Assembly (NCBI RefSeq): GCF_014639275.1
Contig: NZ_BMFW01000017.1
Coordinates: 1 to 64,000, forward strand
Direction: 5' to 3'
Length of the DNA stretch: 64,000 nucleotides
From: Arthrobacter liuii
Lineage (GTDB): Bacteria; Actinomycetota; Actinomycetes; Actinomycetales; Micrococcaceae
Below the pieces are notes generated by a model that did no database searches, was not told the origin of the DNA, and saw only the letters and a program-made list of their open reading frames with translations. Numbering within the stretch: the first letter of the stretch is position 1; every line of letters starts with the position of its first letter. Below, piece by piece: positions 42,402 through 50,629 of the stretch. Position numbers and translations under genes: made by a program.

Positions 42402-43658
42402 TCAGGCGAAGGCGGAGGTGCCGGTGATGCCGCGGCCGATGATGAGGGCCTGCATGGTTTCGGTGCCTTCGTAGGTGTGGATGGCTTCGATGTCCGCAAG
42501 GTGCCGGGCCACACGGTTTTCCAGCAGGATGCCGTTGCCGCCCAGCAGGTCGCGGGCATTGGAGGCAATGGCCCGGGCGGTCCGGGTGCAGGTGTATTTG
42601 GCCAGCGACGCCTGCTCCGGCGTGAGTATTCCGGCCTCATCCAGCCGCGTCATCTGCACCACCATCAACTGCATGGTGGCCAGTTCACTGAGCATCCTGG
42701 CGAGCCGTTCCTGGACGATCTGGGAGGCGCCCAGGGGGCGCCCGAACTGCTTCCGCTGCTTGGCGTACTGGACGGCGGTTTCGTAGCAGGCGGTGGCGTG
42801 GCCGACGGCGGACCAGGCCACACCCAGTCGGGTCGCCAGCAGGACACGGGCCGTGTCCTTGAAGGTGCGTGCGCCCGGCAGGACGTTCCCTTCCGGGACG
42901 AAGACATCCTCCAGCCGGATGTGGGCCTGCCAGATGGCGCGCAGGGCAAGCTTGCCTTCGATTCTGGTGGCGGTGTAGCCGGGGGAGCCCTGCGGAACCA
43001 GGTAGCCGTGGACCTGCCCGTCGTCGCCCCGGGCCCACACAATGCTGACGCCGCCAACGGAGCCGTTGCCAATCCACTTCTTCTCGCCGTTGAGCAGGAA
43101 CCCGCCGTCGGTGCGGGTGGCCGTGGTTTCCAGGGCCACCGAGTCGGAGCCGTGGGTGGGCTCTGTCAACGCGAACGCCGCGTATTCCGCGCCGTTGGCG
43201 ATCGCCGGGAGCCAGCGCTCCTTCTGCTCCGGGGAACCGCATTCCGCCACGGACCGCAGGGCCAGGCCGCCCTGGACGGCGATCATCGTTGCCACGGAAC
43301 CGTCGCCGCGGCTGATTTCCATGTTCACCAGTCCGGCGGCCATGCTGCTCATCGGGGCAAAGCCCTCCACCGGTACGCCGTCCCGGAGCAGGTCCAGTTC
43401 GCCAAGGCGGCGGAGGAGGTGCAGCGGGTATTCCCCGCGTTCCCAGTAGCCGTCGATGACGGGAAGGACCTCGTCCTGGACGAAGGTGCGGGCGCGGTCC
43501 CAGTACGAGCGGTCTTCGTCGCCGATGCCGGCGAGGGCGGACGCGGGGTCGGTCCCGAGGGCCTCGGTCAGGAGGTAGTCCGGCTCCACGGTGCCGGCGG
43601 GGAAGCTGGTGGGGCTTCCGGTGCGGGCCGGCACGCGGGTGGGTGACGTCGTCGTCAT
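42402..43658 (-). CDS. Acyl-CoA dehydrogenase, glutaryl-CoA dehydrogenase-like
   Basis: A 418-residue flavoprotein from ATG 43658 (GGAGGATGCACATAC site). FALTEPTHGSDSVALETTA, then KQRKQFGRPLGASQIVQERL and HTYEGTETMQALIIGRGITG with the catalytic Glu place it, like the protein at 7304, in the glutaryl-CoA dehydrogenase-like branch. It heads the operon with thiolase and ligase. A dyad just upstream is a good operator for the TetR gene located next to it. Confidence 0.85.
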   Translation of the reverse strand: MTTTSPTRVPARTGSPTSFPAGTVEPDYLLTEALGTDPASALAGIGDEDRSYWDRARTFVQDEVLPVIDGYWERGEYPLHLLRRLGELDLLRDGVPVEGFAPMSSMAAGLVNMEISRGDGSVATMIAVQGGLALRSVAECGSPEQKERWLPAIANGAEYAAFALTEPTHGSDSVALETTATRTDGGFLLNGEKKWIGNGSVGGVSIVWARGDDGQVHGYLVPQGSPGYTATRIEGKLALRAIWQAHIRLEDVFVPEGNVLPGARTFKDTARVLLATRLGVAWSAVGHATACYETAVQYAKQRKQFGRPLGASQIVQERLARMLSELATMQLMVVQMTRLDEAGILTPEQASLAKYTCTRTARAIASNARDLLGGNGILLENRVARHLADIEAIHTYEGTETMQALIIGRGITGTSAFA

Positions 43659-43703
43659 GTATGTGCATCCTCCGGGTCAGCAGCGGATTGGCCCGCTGTA
43701 AAG

Positions 43704-43721
43704 GTGTGGCTTGCGCCACAC
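43704..43721. promoter_or_regulatory. Candidate TetR operator before the acyl-CoA operon
   Basis: GTGTGGC-TTGC-GCCACAC is a perfect dyad 46 bases before the dehydrogenase start, where the promoter should be. The neighbouring TetR-family gene is the natural candidate to bind it. Confidence 0.55.
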
Positions 43722-43740
43722 ATTCCAAGGATGCAATGAA

Positions 43741-43767
43741 ACGCAGTTCCACGTCAAGAAACTGCGT
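43741..43767 (-). terminator. Hairpin after the TetR gene
   Basis: ACGCAGTT and AACTGCGT form an eight-base stem around 11 bases; on the minus strand it is followed by TTCATT. It lies 34 bases after the TetR stop and before the operator of the next operon. Confidence 0.5.
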
Positions 43768-43801
43768 CCCAGGATCTGCTGCGCGGATCGACGACGGCGC
43801 T

Positions 43802-44527
43802 TCAGGGGAGTGCGTCCAGGACCGCCTGGGCAATCGCGTCCCTGTCGGCTGCGCCGGGAAGGACTGTCACGACGACGGTCGGCCCCGGTTGGGCGGCTGC
43901 GGCGGCACCGAGGAGCGCAGGCCTGAATGTTTCTGACAAGGCACGGAGTTCGCCGGCCAGTGCCGCAGCCCTGTGACGATCGGCGGACGGGGTTGCTCCG
44001 GCTTCAGGCCCGGCGCGCAGCCACTGCCTGAGGAAGGCGTTGTGCACGGCCACCACGGCGGCGGCGAAGGCAACGGCCTTGTACTCGCGGGCCTTGTATT
44101 CGCGCCCACCGTTCCCGGGCAGCCTGCCATTCAGGTAGAGCAGGAACGCCCGCTCGTACCGGTGCGAGGTCACCAGTTCCCGGTCCCGGAGGGCCGGAAC
44201 AGCCTGCAGGAGCTCGTACCGGGCACGTGACGTTCCGGGGTTCCGCAGGTGGTGGTCGAAGACCAGCAGTGCCGCGTCCACCACGGCCGCCAGGGGCTCG
44301 AGCCTGGATTCTGCCAGCCGGTCGTTCACCTGGTGCAGGATCCGCTCGTGGTCGGCGAAAACGACGTCCTCCTTGGACCCGAACCTGCGGAAGAACGTGC
44401 TCCGGCTCATGCCCGAGGCTTCCGCGAGCTCTTCAACGGAGGTTGCATCGAAACCCTGCCTGGCCAGGAGCCCGATGGCTGCCGCAACGGGACCGTCGGC
44501 ACGATGGTTGGAAGGGGGCGAGGTCAT
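43802..44527 (-). CDS. TetR-family regulator of the acyl-CoA operon
   Basis: A 241-residue TetR protein (ATG 44527). The helix-turn-helix is clear: RQGFDATSVEELAEASGMSR followed by STFFRRFGSKEDVVFADHER. The ligand domain contains a short tandem duplication, EYKAREYKA, from an imperfect 12-base DNA repeat. It is encoded just upstream of the dehydrogenase-thiolase-ligase operon on the same strand and probably represses it, with an acyl-CoA as likely effector; this is inference from position. Confidence 0.8.
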   Translation of the reverse strand: MTSPPSNHRADGPVAAAIGLLARQGFDATSVEELAEASGMSRSTFFRRFGSKEDVVFADHERILHQVNDRLAESRLEPLAAVVDAALLVFDHHLRNPGTSRARYELLQAVPALRDRELVTSHRYERAFLLYLNGRLPGNGGREYKAREYKAVAFAAAVVAVHNAFLRQWLRAGPEAGATPSADRHRAAALAGELRALSETFRPALLGAAAAAQPGPTVVVTVLPGAADRDAIAQAVLDALP

Positions 44528-44608
44528 GCGCCGAAATTTAGCACAGCAGCCATCCGCCGGCTGGCCTGCCGCCGGGCGGCAGACCAGCCATGAGGGGACA
44601 TCAGCGGC

Positions 44609-45631
44609 TCAGGCGCCCTGCCGGGACCAGTTTATGAGCTTGTCGGACAGCTGCATATAGGCCTCGTCCACCTGCTGCAGCTCGGGGTGGCTGTCGTACC
44701 ATTCGATAATTTCCCGGGCGCCGTCCGCGAACGGGATGGTGGCGGTGTAGTCCGGGACCAGGGATTTGATCTTGGTGTTGTCGAAGACCACCGAATGGGA
44801 CCTGTCGCCCAGGAGGTTGGAACCCAGTTCGGCGTCGTGGACAGCAATGGTTTCGGACGCCACGTGCACCAGTTCCGGCTCCCCGGCGCCTGCTGCCCGG
44901 GCAAACAGCCGGTAGATCTGGTTCCAGGGCAGGTACTCGTCCGAGGTGATGGTGTAGCTCTCGCCCACGGCCTGGGGCCTTCCGAGCAGGCCGACGAAGG
45001 CCTTCGCGAAGTCCCTGCTGTGCGTCAGCGTCCACAGTGACGTGCCGTCGCCGTGGACCATGACCGGCAGGCCGTTGCGCATGCGGTGGATGTCGGTCCA
45101 GCCGCCCACCATGGCGATCTTGGTGCGGTCATAGGTGTGCGACGGCCGCACCACTGTCACTGGGAAGTCCTGCTCCCGGTAGGCCCGGAAGAGCAGTTCC
45201 TCGCACTCGATCTTGTCCCGCGAGTACTGCCAGAAGGGGTTCTTCAGCGGCGTGGACTCCAGGATGGGCAGCCTGGTGGGCGGCTTCTGGTACGCGGAGG
45301 CTGAGCTGATGAAGACGTACTGGCCGGTCCGCTCGCGGAACAGCTCCAAGCTGGTTTGCGCCTGGTCCGGGGTGTAGGAGATGAAGTCCGCGACGGCGTC
45401 GAACTCCCTGCTGCCCAGCACCTCCTGGACAGCCGCCGCATCGCGGACATCCGCTTGCAGCACTTCAGTCCCCTCCGGGACGGGCCTGGTGGACTTGCCC
45501 CGGTTCAGGATGGTCAGCCGGTGGCCCAGCGCGACGGCGCGTTCAGCCGCCGCCGCGCTGATGACCCCGGTGCCGCCGATAAAGAGGATGCTCCTCGGCG
45601 CCACCGTATCGGTTGCGTGTGGGGTTACCAC
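44609..45631 (-). CDS. NAD-dependent epimerase/dehydratase family protein
   Basis: A 340-residue extended-SDR-type protein with a GTG start at 45631 that overlaps the end of the aldo/keto reductase gene by seven bases. The dinucleotide motif is ILFIGGTGVISAAAAERA, the active-site pair sits in FWQYSRDKIECEELLF (Tyr-x3-Lys), with SSASAYQKPP before it. It resembles NAD-dependent epimerases acting on nucleotide sugars or unknown small molecules; the substrate is not clear. It is the third gene of an operon after two aldo/keto reductases. Confidence 0.75.
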   Translation of the reverse strand: MVTPHATDTVAPRSILFIGGTGVISAAAAERAVALGHRLTILNRGKSTRPVPEGTEVLQADVRDAAAVQEVLGSREFDAVADFISYTPDQAQTSLELFRERTGQYVFISSASAYQKPPTRLPILESTPLKNPFWQYSRDKIECEELLFRAYREQDFPVTVVRPSHTYDRTKIAMVGGWTDIHRMRNGLPVMVHGDGTSLWTLTHSRDFAKAFVGLLGRPQAVGESYTITSDEYLPWNQIYRLFARAAGAGEPELVHVASETIAVHDAELGSNLLGDRSHSVVFDNTKIKSLVPDYTATIPFADGAREIIEWYDSHPELQQVDEAYMQLSDKLINWSRQGA

Positions 45632-46596
45632 GCGTAGTCTTCCGGTGCCGTGCGGTGGCCGGGGAAGATGTCGTCAAGCCGCTTGAGCGCGTCTGCGTCG
45701 AGAGTGACGTCCAGGGCGCGGATGGCGGCATCCAGTTGTTCCTGCGTGCGCGGGCCGACGATCGGGGCGGTCACTGCGGGCTGGTGCAGGAGCCAGGCGA
45801 GGGCGACGTCGCCGGGTTCGTGGCCCAGTTCGTCCGCGAAGTCCTCGTACTGGCGGATCTGGTCTTCATGCTTTTTCAGCGTCTCGGCGGCCCGTCCTTC
45901 GGTACGGCGCACACCTTGGCGCTCCTTCTTCAGCACGCCGCCCAGCAGGCCGCCCTGCAGCGGCGACCAAGGGATCAGGCCCAGGCCGTACTGCTGCGCC
46001 GCCGGGATGACTTCCAGCTCCACCTGCCGCATGAACAGGTTGTAGATGGACTGTTCGCTGACCAGCCCGGTGTAATTCCGGCGCCGCGCCGCTTCCTGGG
46101 CCTGGGCGATGTGCCAGCCGGCGAAGTTGCTGCTGCCGGAGTACAGGATCTTCCCCTGCTGCACCGCCACCTCGATGGCCTGCCAGATCTCGTCCCACGG
46201 TGTGTCACGGTCGATGTGGTGGAACTGGTACACATCGATGTAGTCCGTCTGCAGCCGCTTGAGGCTCGCATCCAGGGCCCTGCGGATGTTCAGTGCCGAG
46301 AGCTTGGACTCGTTGGGCCGGTCCGTCATGGTGCCGTAGAGCTTGGTGGCCAGGACGGTGTGCTCGCGGCGCTCGCCGCCCTTGGCGAACCAGCGCCCAA
46401 TGATCTCCTCGGTCCAGCCGCGGTGGTCTGCCCCGCCGTACACGTTGGCTGTGTCGAAGAAGTTGATGCCCGAGGCGTGGGCGGAGTCCATGATGCTGTG
46501 GGCGTCCGCTTCCTCGGTCTGCGGCCCAAAGTTCATCGTGCCCAGGCAGAGTCGGGAGACTTTCAGGCCGGAGCGGCCCAGGTGGGTGTACTGCAT
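45625..46596 (-). CDS. Aldo/keto reductase, AKR of the YhdN/GSP69 type
   Basis: A 323-residue reductase starting at ATG 46596 behind GAAAGGATTTTCC. Opening LGRSGLKVSRLCLGTMNFGP, active-site Asp and Tyr in FFDTANVYGG, Lys in VLATKLYG, and His in YQFHHIDRDTPWDE, with VTAPIVGPRTQEQLDAAI at the cofactor site. Such enzymes reduce aldehydes and sugars with NADPH. It lies between another reductase gene (55 bases upstream) and the epimerase (overlap), forming a three-gene redox operon. Confidence 0.85.
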   Translation of the reverse strand: MQYTHLGRSGLKVSRLCLGTMNFGPQTEEADAHSIMDSAHASGINFFDTANVYGGADHRGWTEEIIGRWFAKGGERREHTVLATKLYGTMTDRPNESKLSALNIRRALDASLKRLQTDYIDVYQFHHIDRDTPWDEIWQAIEVAVQQGKILYSGSSNFAGWHIAQAQEAARRRNYTGLVSEQSIYNLFMRQVELEVIPAAQQYGLGLIPWSPLQGGLLGGVLKKERQGVRRTEGRAAETLKKHEDQIRQYEDFADELGHEPGDVALAWLLHQPAVTAPIVGPRTQEQLDAAIRALDVTLDADALKRLDDIFPGHRTAPEDYAW

Positions 46597-46651
46597 GGAA
46601 AATCCTTTCAATGGGGAATCTTGACGAACCGCTGGTTGGGCCTGCTGGAAC

Positions 46652-47473
46652 CTACATCTGGGTGAAAGAGGCGACGGCGGGATCGGAGCCGATGCGGGCC
46701 CCGGCTTCCAGCGCGGTGATGGCGGTAAGTTCGTCGTCGGACAGCGTGAGGGACGAGGCCGCGAAGTTTTCCCGGATCCGGCCAGGGTTCGCGGACTTGG
46801 GGATGACGATGTTTCCGTTGGCAAGGTGCCAGGCGAGCACCACCTGGGCGGTGGTGGCACCGTGGGCGTTGGCGATCCCGGTGACGGCATTTCCGTTGAG
46901 GTCACCGCCCTGGCCCAGGGGGCTGTAGGCCTCAACAGCGATCCCCAGGCTCCGGCACTTGGCCGCCAGGTCTGCCTGCTGGTAGCTGGGGTGAAGTTCG
47001 ATCTGGTTGACGGCCGGCACGGTTTCGGCGGACTCCAGCAGGGTGTCCAGATGGTCGGAGAGGAAGTTGGAGACGCCGATGGCGCGGATTTCCTTGTTCT
47101 CGTAGAGCCGCTCCATCTCCTTCCAGGCCTGGACGAACAAGCCCTGGGAAGGGACCGGCCAGTGGATCAGGTACAGGTCGATGAAGTCCAGGCCAAGTGC
47201 CTTGCGGCTGTTCTGGAACGCCTCCTGTGCCCGGCCCTGCTCGCCGTTGCGGAGCTTGGTGGTAACGAAGATTTCATCGCGTGCGATGCCGGTGGCGGCG
47301 ACTGCTGCCCCCACTCCTGCCTCGTTCCGGTAGGCGGCGGCGGTGTCAATGTGGCGGTAGCCCGCTTCCAGCGCGTCCTCCACGGTCCGCTGCGTGTCTT
47401 CCGGCGGGACCTGGAAAACGCCGAAGCCAAGCTGGGGAATGGTGACGCCGTTGTTGAGGGTCAGCTCTGACAT
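46652..47473 (-). CDS. Aldo/keto reductase, AKR5-like
   Basis: A 273-residue reductase of the diketogluconate reductase type (ATG 47473 with CCAAGGAGCACACCC). Marks: NNGVTIPQLGFGVFQVP, Asp in HIDTAAAYRNEAGVG with its Tyr, Lys in FVTTKLRNG, His in LYLIHWPVPSQG and IPKSANPGRIRENF. It heads the operon and diverges from an XRE-type regulator; a perfect 17-base palindrome lies in the shared promoter region. Confidence 0.85.
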   Translation of the reverse strand: MSELTLNNGVTIPQLGFGVFQVPPEDTQRTVEDALEAGYRHIDTAAAYRNEAGVGAAVAATGIARDEIFVTTKLRNGEQGRAQEAFQNSRKALGLDFIDLYLIHWPVPSQGLFVQAWKEMERLYENKEIRAIGVSNFLSDHLDTLLESAETVPAVNQIELHPSYQQADLAAKCRSLGIAVEAYSPLGQGGDLNGNAVTGIANAHGATTAQVVLAWHLANGNIVIPKSANPGRIRENFAASSLTLSDDELTAITALEAGARIGSDPAVASFTQM

Positions 47474-47612
47474 GGGTGTGCTCCTTGGAGATGGAAATGC
47501 TGGAAATCGGTGCCGACTGCTCGATCGGGAGAAAGCGATTTCCGCTGGCTCACTCCTGAGCCTATGCACCTTTCAGCACTAAGTCAGCAGGTATGGCTGA
47601 TCCTGTTTTTCC

Positions 47613-47629
47613 TAGGACTGCCAGTCCTA
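47613..47629. promoter_or_regulatory. Operator-like palindrome between the reductase operon and its regulator
   Basis: TAGGACTG-C-CAGTCCTA is a perfect 17-base palindrome, 140 bases before the reductase start and 47 bases before the regulator start. It is the obvious binding site for the XRE-type protein encoded beside it. Confidence 0.6.
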
Positions 47630-47675
47630 CCTTTTGTTGTAGAGCGGAGTGCCCATCGCAGGCAGAATGGTCTGC

Positions 47676-48572
47676 ATGGGTCAAAGCGCCGAGTTCGGAA
47701 AGTTCCTCAAAGCCATGCGGTCCCGGTTGAGTCCGGAGGTGGCAGGAACGGGTCCCAGTACGGGTGCCCGACGGGTCCCCGGCCTGCGGCGGGAGGAAGT
47801 GGCGCGGCTGGCCGGAGTCAGCACCGACTACTACGTCCGGCTGGAGCAGGGCCGCAACATCCACCCCTCGCGTACGGTCCTTGACGCGGTGGCCCGGGCC
47901 TTGCGCCTGGACAGCAGCGAGCACGCGCACATGATGGACCTGCTCGAGAACTGCGCCAGTTCTCCCCGGGAGCCGGGCGCCAGCGCCACGCAGGGCGTCC
48001 GTCCCGCACTGCGCCAACTCCTCGACGCGGTGGGGGACGTGCCCGCCATGGTGCTGGGCCGGCGCAGTGATGTCCTGGCCGGCAACAGGCTGGCGTTCCT
48101 GCTCTTCGCCGATTTCCCGGCGCTGCCGGCCGCGGAGCGGAACCTCACCCGCTGGACCATCCTGGACTCCGCCGCCCGGGAGCTCTTCAGGGACTGGAAG
48201 ACAGTGGCCGCTGAAGCGGCCGGATCCCTTCGGCTGGACGTGGGGCGGCACCCCAATGATCCGCAGGCCAACCACCTGGTGGGTGAACTGGCCGTCCACA
48301 GCGAACACTTCCGCCAGTGGTGGGCAGGGCACCGGGTGGCCACCCGCTCCGCGGGAACTGTACGGCTGCACCATCCTGCGGTGGGGGACCTGGAACTGAA
48401 CTTTGAAAACCTTGTCCTGCCGGAGGACGCCGACCAAACGCTCAGGGTGTATTCCGCCCGGCCGGGATCGCCGTCGTCGGACGCCCTGGCACTGCTGGGC
48501 AGCCTCGGCGCGGCGCCGGATGTTACCCCGGAGCGGGCCCCCGCCGGGGCCGAAAGCGGCGACGCGGGCTGA
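47676..48572 (+). CDS. XRE-family regulator with MmyB-like ligand domain
   Basis: A 298-residue regulator from ATG 47676 (MGQSAEFGKFLKAMRSRL). The helix-turn-helix carries the family phrase RVPGLRREEVARLAGVSTDY followed by YVRLEQGRNIHPSRTVLDAV. The C-terminal domain, with DWKTVAAEAAGSLRLDVGRH and VGELAVHSEHFRQWWAGH, is the MmyB-like PAS-type domain thought to bind a fatty acid or other small ligand. Such genes are commonly divergent from a reductase or SDR they repress, as seen here. Confidence 0.85.
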   Translation: MGQSAEFGKFLKAMRSRLSPEVAGTGPSTGARRVPGLRREEVARLAGVSTDYYVRLEQGRNIHPSRTVLDAVARALRLDSSEHAHMMDLLENCASSPREPGASATQGVRPALRQLLDAVGDVPAMVLGRRSDVLAGNRLAFLLFADFPALPAAERNLTRWTILDSAARELFRDWKTVAAEAAGSLRLDVGRHPNDPQANHLVGELAVHSEHFRQWWAGHRVATRSAGTVRLHHPAVGDLELNFENLVLPEDADQTLRVYSARPGSPSSDALALLGSLGAAPDVTPERAPAGAESGDAG

Positions 48573-48717
48573 CGGGGGCGCCACGCCACTGTACATTCGT
48601 CCAGCCGGAGGGGTGGATTCTGGCCACCCGCCCATTGGTGCGTGGGTTTCCCCTTTCCTAGGGTGGGAGTACTGCTCCCCGCGCCCAGTCTTCTATCACC
48701 CCAGGATGGTTCCAACG

Positions 48718-48918
48718 ATGAAACGCATCGCCCTGCTGAAGGAGCGTCAGGCGGCTGCCGGCTCCACCGCCACCGGTTCGCACTGCCCCGTTTCGGGTCT
48801 CTGGAGCCCGGACCTGGACCCCCACACCGTCCTGTCCTTCTTTGAGGGGAACGTGTTCCCTGCGTTCGACGGCGTCCCGACGGTGTGGCGGCGGCGCAGC
48901 CCGGGCACGGCGAACTAG
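48718..48918 (+). CDS. Hypothetical small protein
   Basis: A 66-residue frame from ATG 48718 (MKRIALLKERQAAAG) with CCAGGA about ten bases upstream; an ATG four codons earlier is possible. CPVSGLWSPDLDP and FFEGNVFPAFDGVPTVWRR give it a compact beta-type look reminiscent of small actinobacterial proteins with a CPxSGxW start, but I cannot name a family. A strong terminator follows directly, which supports it being transcribed. Confidence 0.5.
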   Translation: MKRIALLKERQAAAGSTATGSHCPVSGLWSPDLDPHTVLSFFEGNVFPAFDGVPTVWRRRSPGTAN

Positions 48919-48931
48919 AACCCGCTTAAAA

Positions 48932-48986
48932 CAAAACTGGCCCGCAGCCAACGTTGTTGAAACGCGATGGCTGCGGGTCAGTTTTG
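48932..48986. terminator. Bidirectional terminator hairpin
   Basis: CAAAACTGGCCCGCAGCCA (48932-48950) pairs with 48968-48986 over 19 positions, one being a G-T wobble, with a 17-base loop and A-rich and T-rich outer ends. It lies between convergent genes and suits both directions. Confidence 0.8.
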
Positions 48987-48988
48987 GT

Positions 48989-49201
48989 CTAGTGCTCTTC
49001 CAGGCGGAAGCCGATCTTGATGGTGACCTGCCAGTCCGCCACCTTGCCGTCCTCCAGGTGGCCGCGGACCTCCTTGACCTCGAACCAGTCGAGGTTCCGC
49101 AAAGTCTGGGACGCCTTGGCAATACCGTTGCGGACAGCGTCGTCCACGCCTTGGGTGGAGGTGCCGACAATTTCAGAAATGCTGTACGTGTGGTTGGACA
49201 A
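48989..49201 (-). CDS. Dodecin family flavin-binding protein
   Basis: A 70-residue dodecin: SNHTYSISEIVGTSTQGVDD, the helix AVRNGIAKASQTLRNLDWFE and strands EVRGHLEDGKVADWQVTIKI. Dodecins form hollow twelve-subunit shells that store or buffer flavin; the Trp in NLDWFEV stacks on the ring. The start is a TTG at 49201 with GAGGAGCGAAG in front, the only start with a good ribosome site. Confidence 0.9.
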   Translation of the reverse strand: MSNHTYSISEIVGTSTQGVDDAVRNGIAKASQTLRNLDWFEVKEVRGHLEDGKVADWQVTIKIGFRLEEH

Positions 49202-49660
49202 CTTCGCTCCTCGTGGTCGTCGATGCTCCCGGTTGCGGGCCGTCCCTGAAGCCTAGTAGGACTGCGGGAGCATTGAACAGGGCCACGGGGAATTAGGGCC
49301 GAAAGCAACAACCCCTGGAGTTTTTGGGCAGATAAGCCGACCTCCGCGCTGCTCAAGTTCGGATGCGTGCCCAATAAAGGCTGTGAGTCTTGCAGTGGTT
49401 GGTCTGGGACCAGGGCGTGTTGATGCCGGTCGTTCTGCCTGGCGCGTGACTCGAAAAACAATTGCCCCTTAGGGTGCGTTTCCCCCGATTTGTCCGCGCT
49501 GGGTGGAGCGCGCGACGTTGGCCTGTCCCACGTCGGTGGCTTGACTAGAAGCTTGTGGGTTATACCCGCGTGGTACCTCCTGCCCGGCTCGTCGGATGGA
49601 GCCGCGCAACGCCCTACCGCCACCAGCAGGCCCGTGCTTCCCGCGAAACCAACCGGACCT
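49202..49660. other. Stretch without a recognisable gene
   Basis: No open frame here has convincing codon usage or family resemblance on either strand. Base composition is less biased than in the neighbours, as expected for decayed DNA. No tRNA or other RNA fold was recognised. Confidence 0.4.
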
Positions 49661-49765
49661 AGGGAGTACGTCGCCTAACGCACCCAAGAAGGCCGCAGCT
49701 ACCGCGAAATCCGCAGATCCCTCAAGCGCGGCATCGCTCGAATCCTTAACCGCCAACTCAACTCC
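49661..49765 (+). pseudogene. Possible IS110-type transposase tail, decayed
   Basis: The plus strand reads REYVA, a TAA stop, then RTQEGRSYREIRRSLKRGIA, which resembles the C-terminal YVARRTxEGxSxxEIxRCLKRY-like stretch of actinobacterial IS110 transposases. The in-frame stop at 49676-49678 and missing upstream homology mean only a scar remains. No inverted or target repeats were seen. The match is short and from memory. Confidence 0.3.
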
Positions 49766-49975
49766 CTTTACGCCACGGCCGGACCGGCCTCATCCCCACG
49801 TTGCCGGGGCAAATCCCTTCCCGGAACAGGAGCGCACGAAGGTGCGGTTGAGCATACCGGGCTTCGGTCCAGTCCGCGCTGCGCGGAATTCCAAAGGGTT
49901 ACCGGACAGCTGTCCCCGAACTCGAGGAAGCAGAGAATGTCGACGGCGTGGAGGTTCCCGGTGCCGATCTTTCAC

Positions 49976-50110
49976 ATGAAGAAACTCATCATCCAGGTCA
50001 TTCCCGAGAGCGAGGGTGAATTCACGTGCTCGTCCTGTTTTCTGCTGCATCACAAACATCAGGAGGTTTCACGTAGAGACGGGCGGGCAGTGCGCAGGGA
50101 GTGCCCACAC
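49976..50110 (+). pseudogene. Decayed second DUF4193-like gene
   Basis: From ATG 49976 the frame reads KKLIIQVIPESEGEFTCSSC, then FLLHHKHQEVSRRDGRAV and RREC. This matches the C-terminal half of the DUF4193 protein at 26450-26749 (LLIQVVPVQADEFTCMSC ... YCKEC), but the acidic N-terminal half is absent and the first Cys of the second pair is Arg. The open frame runs on to 50434 antisense to another gene. It may be a remnant or a short relic peptide. Confidence 0.5.
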
Positions 50111-50122
50111 GAGACGGCGCGC

Positions 50123-50395
50123 TCAGATTACCGGGTCGGTGTAGTCGGCGATGCGGGGTCGAACTTCTTGCAAAAAGCGGGCCACAGCGACCTCCGGCTG
50201 GTCCGGAAACATTTCTACGTACACCGCGAGTTGTTCCCGGTCGCGCACGGGTCCGGACTGAATCACGGTATCGATGATGGTTTCGGCCTGTCGCCGGATT
50301 CCCTGTGGACGACCCGGTCCGTGGCCGGCCGCCGGGCCTTGGCCCTGCTCCTTCGGTTCTTGTCCGGGCGTGGGACTGAATTCAACTGTTGGCAT
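50123..50395 (-). CDS. Hypothetical protein with helical C-terminal half
   Basis: A 90-residue frame from ATG 50395 (MPTVEFSPTPGQEPKEQG). The first 35 residues are Pro/Gly/Gln-rich and probably unstructured; the rest, RRQAETIIDTVIQSGPVRD and QLAVYVEMFPDQPEVAVARF, looks like two or three amphipathic helices. I do not recognise the family. Codon usage is coding-like and better than that of the overlapping plus-strand frame. The ribosome site (CAACAGGTG) is weak. Confidence 0.45.
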   Translation of the reverse strand: MPTVEFSPTPGQEPKEQGQGPAAGHGPGRPQGIRRQAETIIDTVIQSGPVRDREQLAVYVEMFPDQPEVAVARFLQEVRPRIADYTDPVI

Positions 50396-50629
50396 AGGGC
50401 ACCTGTTGCAACTGCTGCTTCAGCGGAGGCCTGAAACGGAACCACGGCCGTGCGTGTTCCCAGCGAGCGGGGTGCTCGTCACGAATGACTGTTAAGGGTC
50501 ACACTACGCCCCCCAGAGCTGTCCTGGATATGCCCGAAGCGTTCATGCTTCGCTCTGAGCGTGCGATTTCGGAGCATGCCCAGACAATTATTGGACGTTC
50601 AGCAGCCAAAACACCGAACGGGGGAGGGG

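Noticed and set aside
49720..49760. tRNA-like TCGAATCC stretch
   Set aside because: The T-loop-like bases occur without an acceptor stem, anticodon arm or D-loop on either strand.
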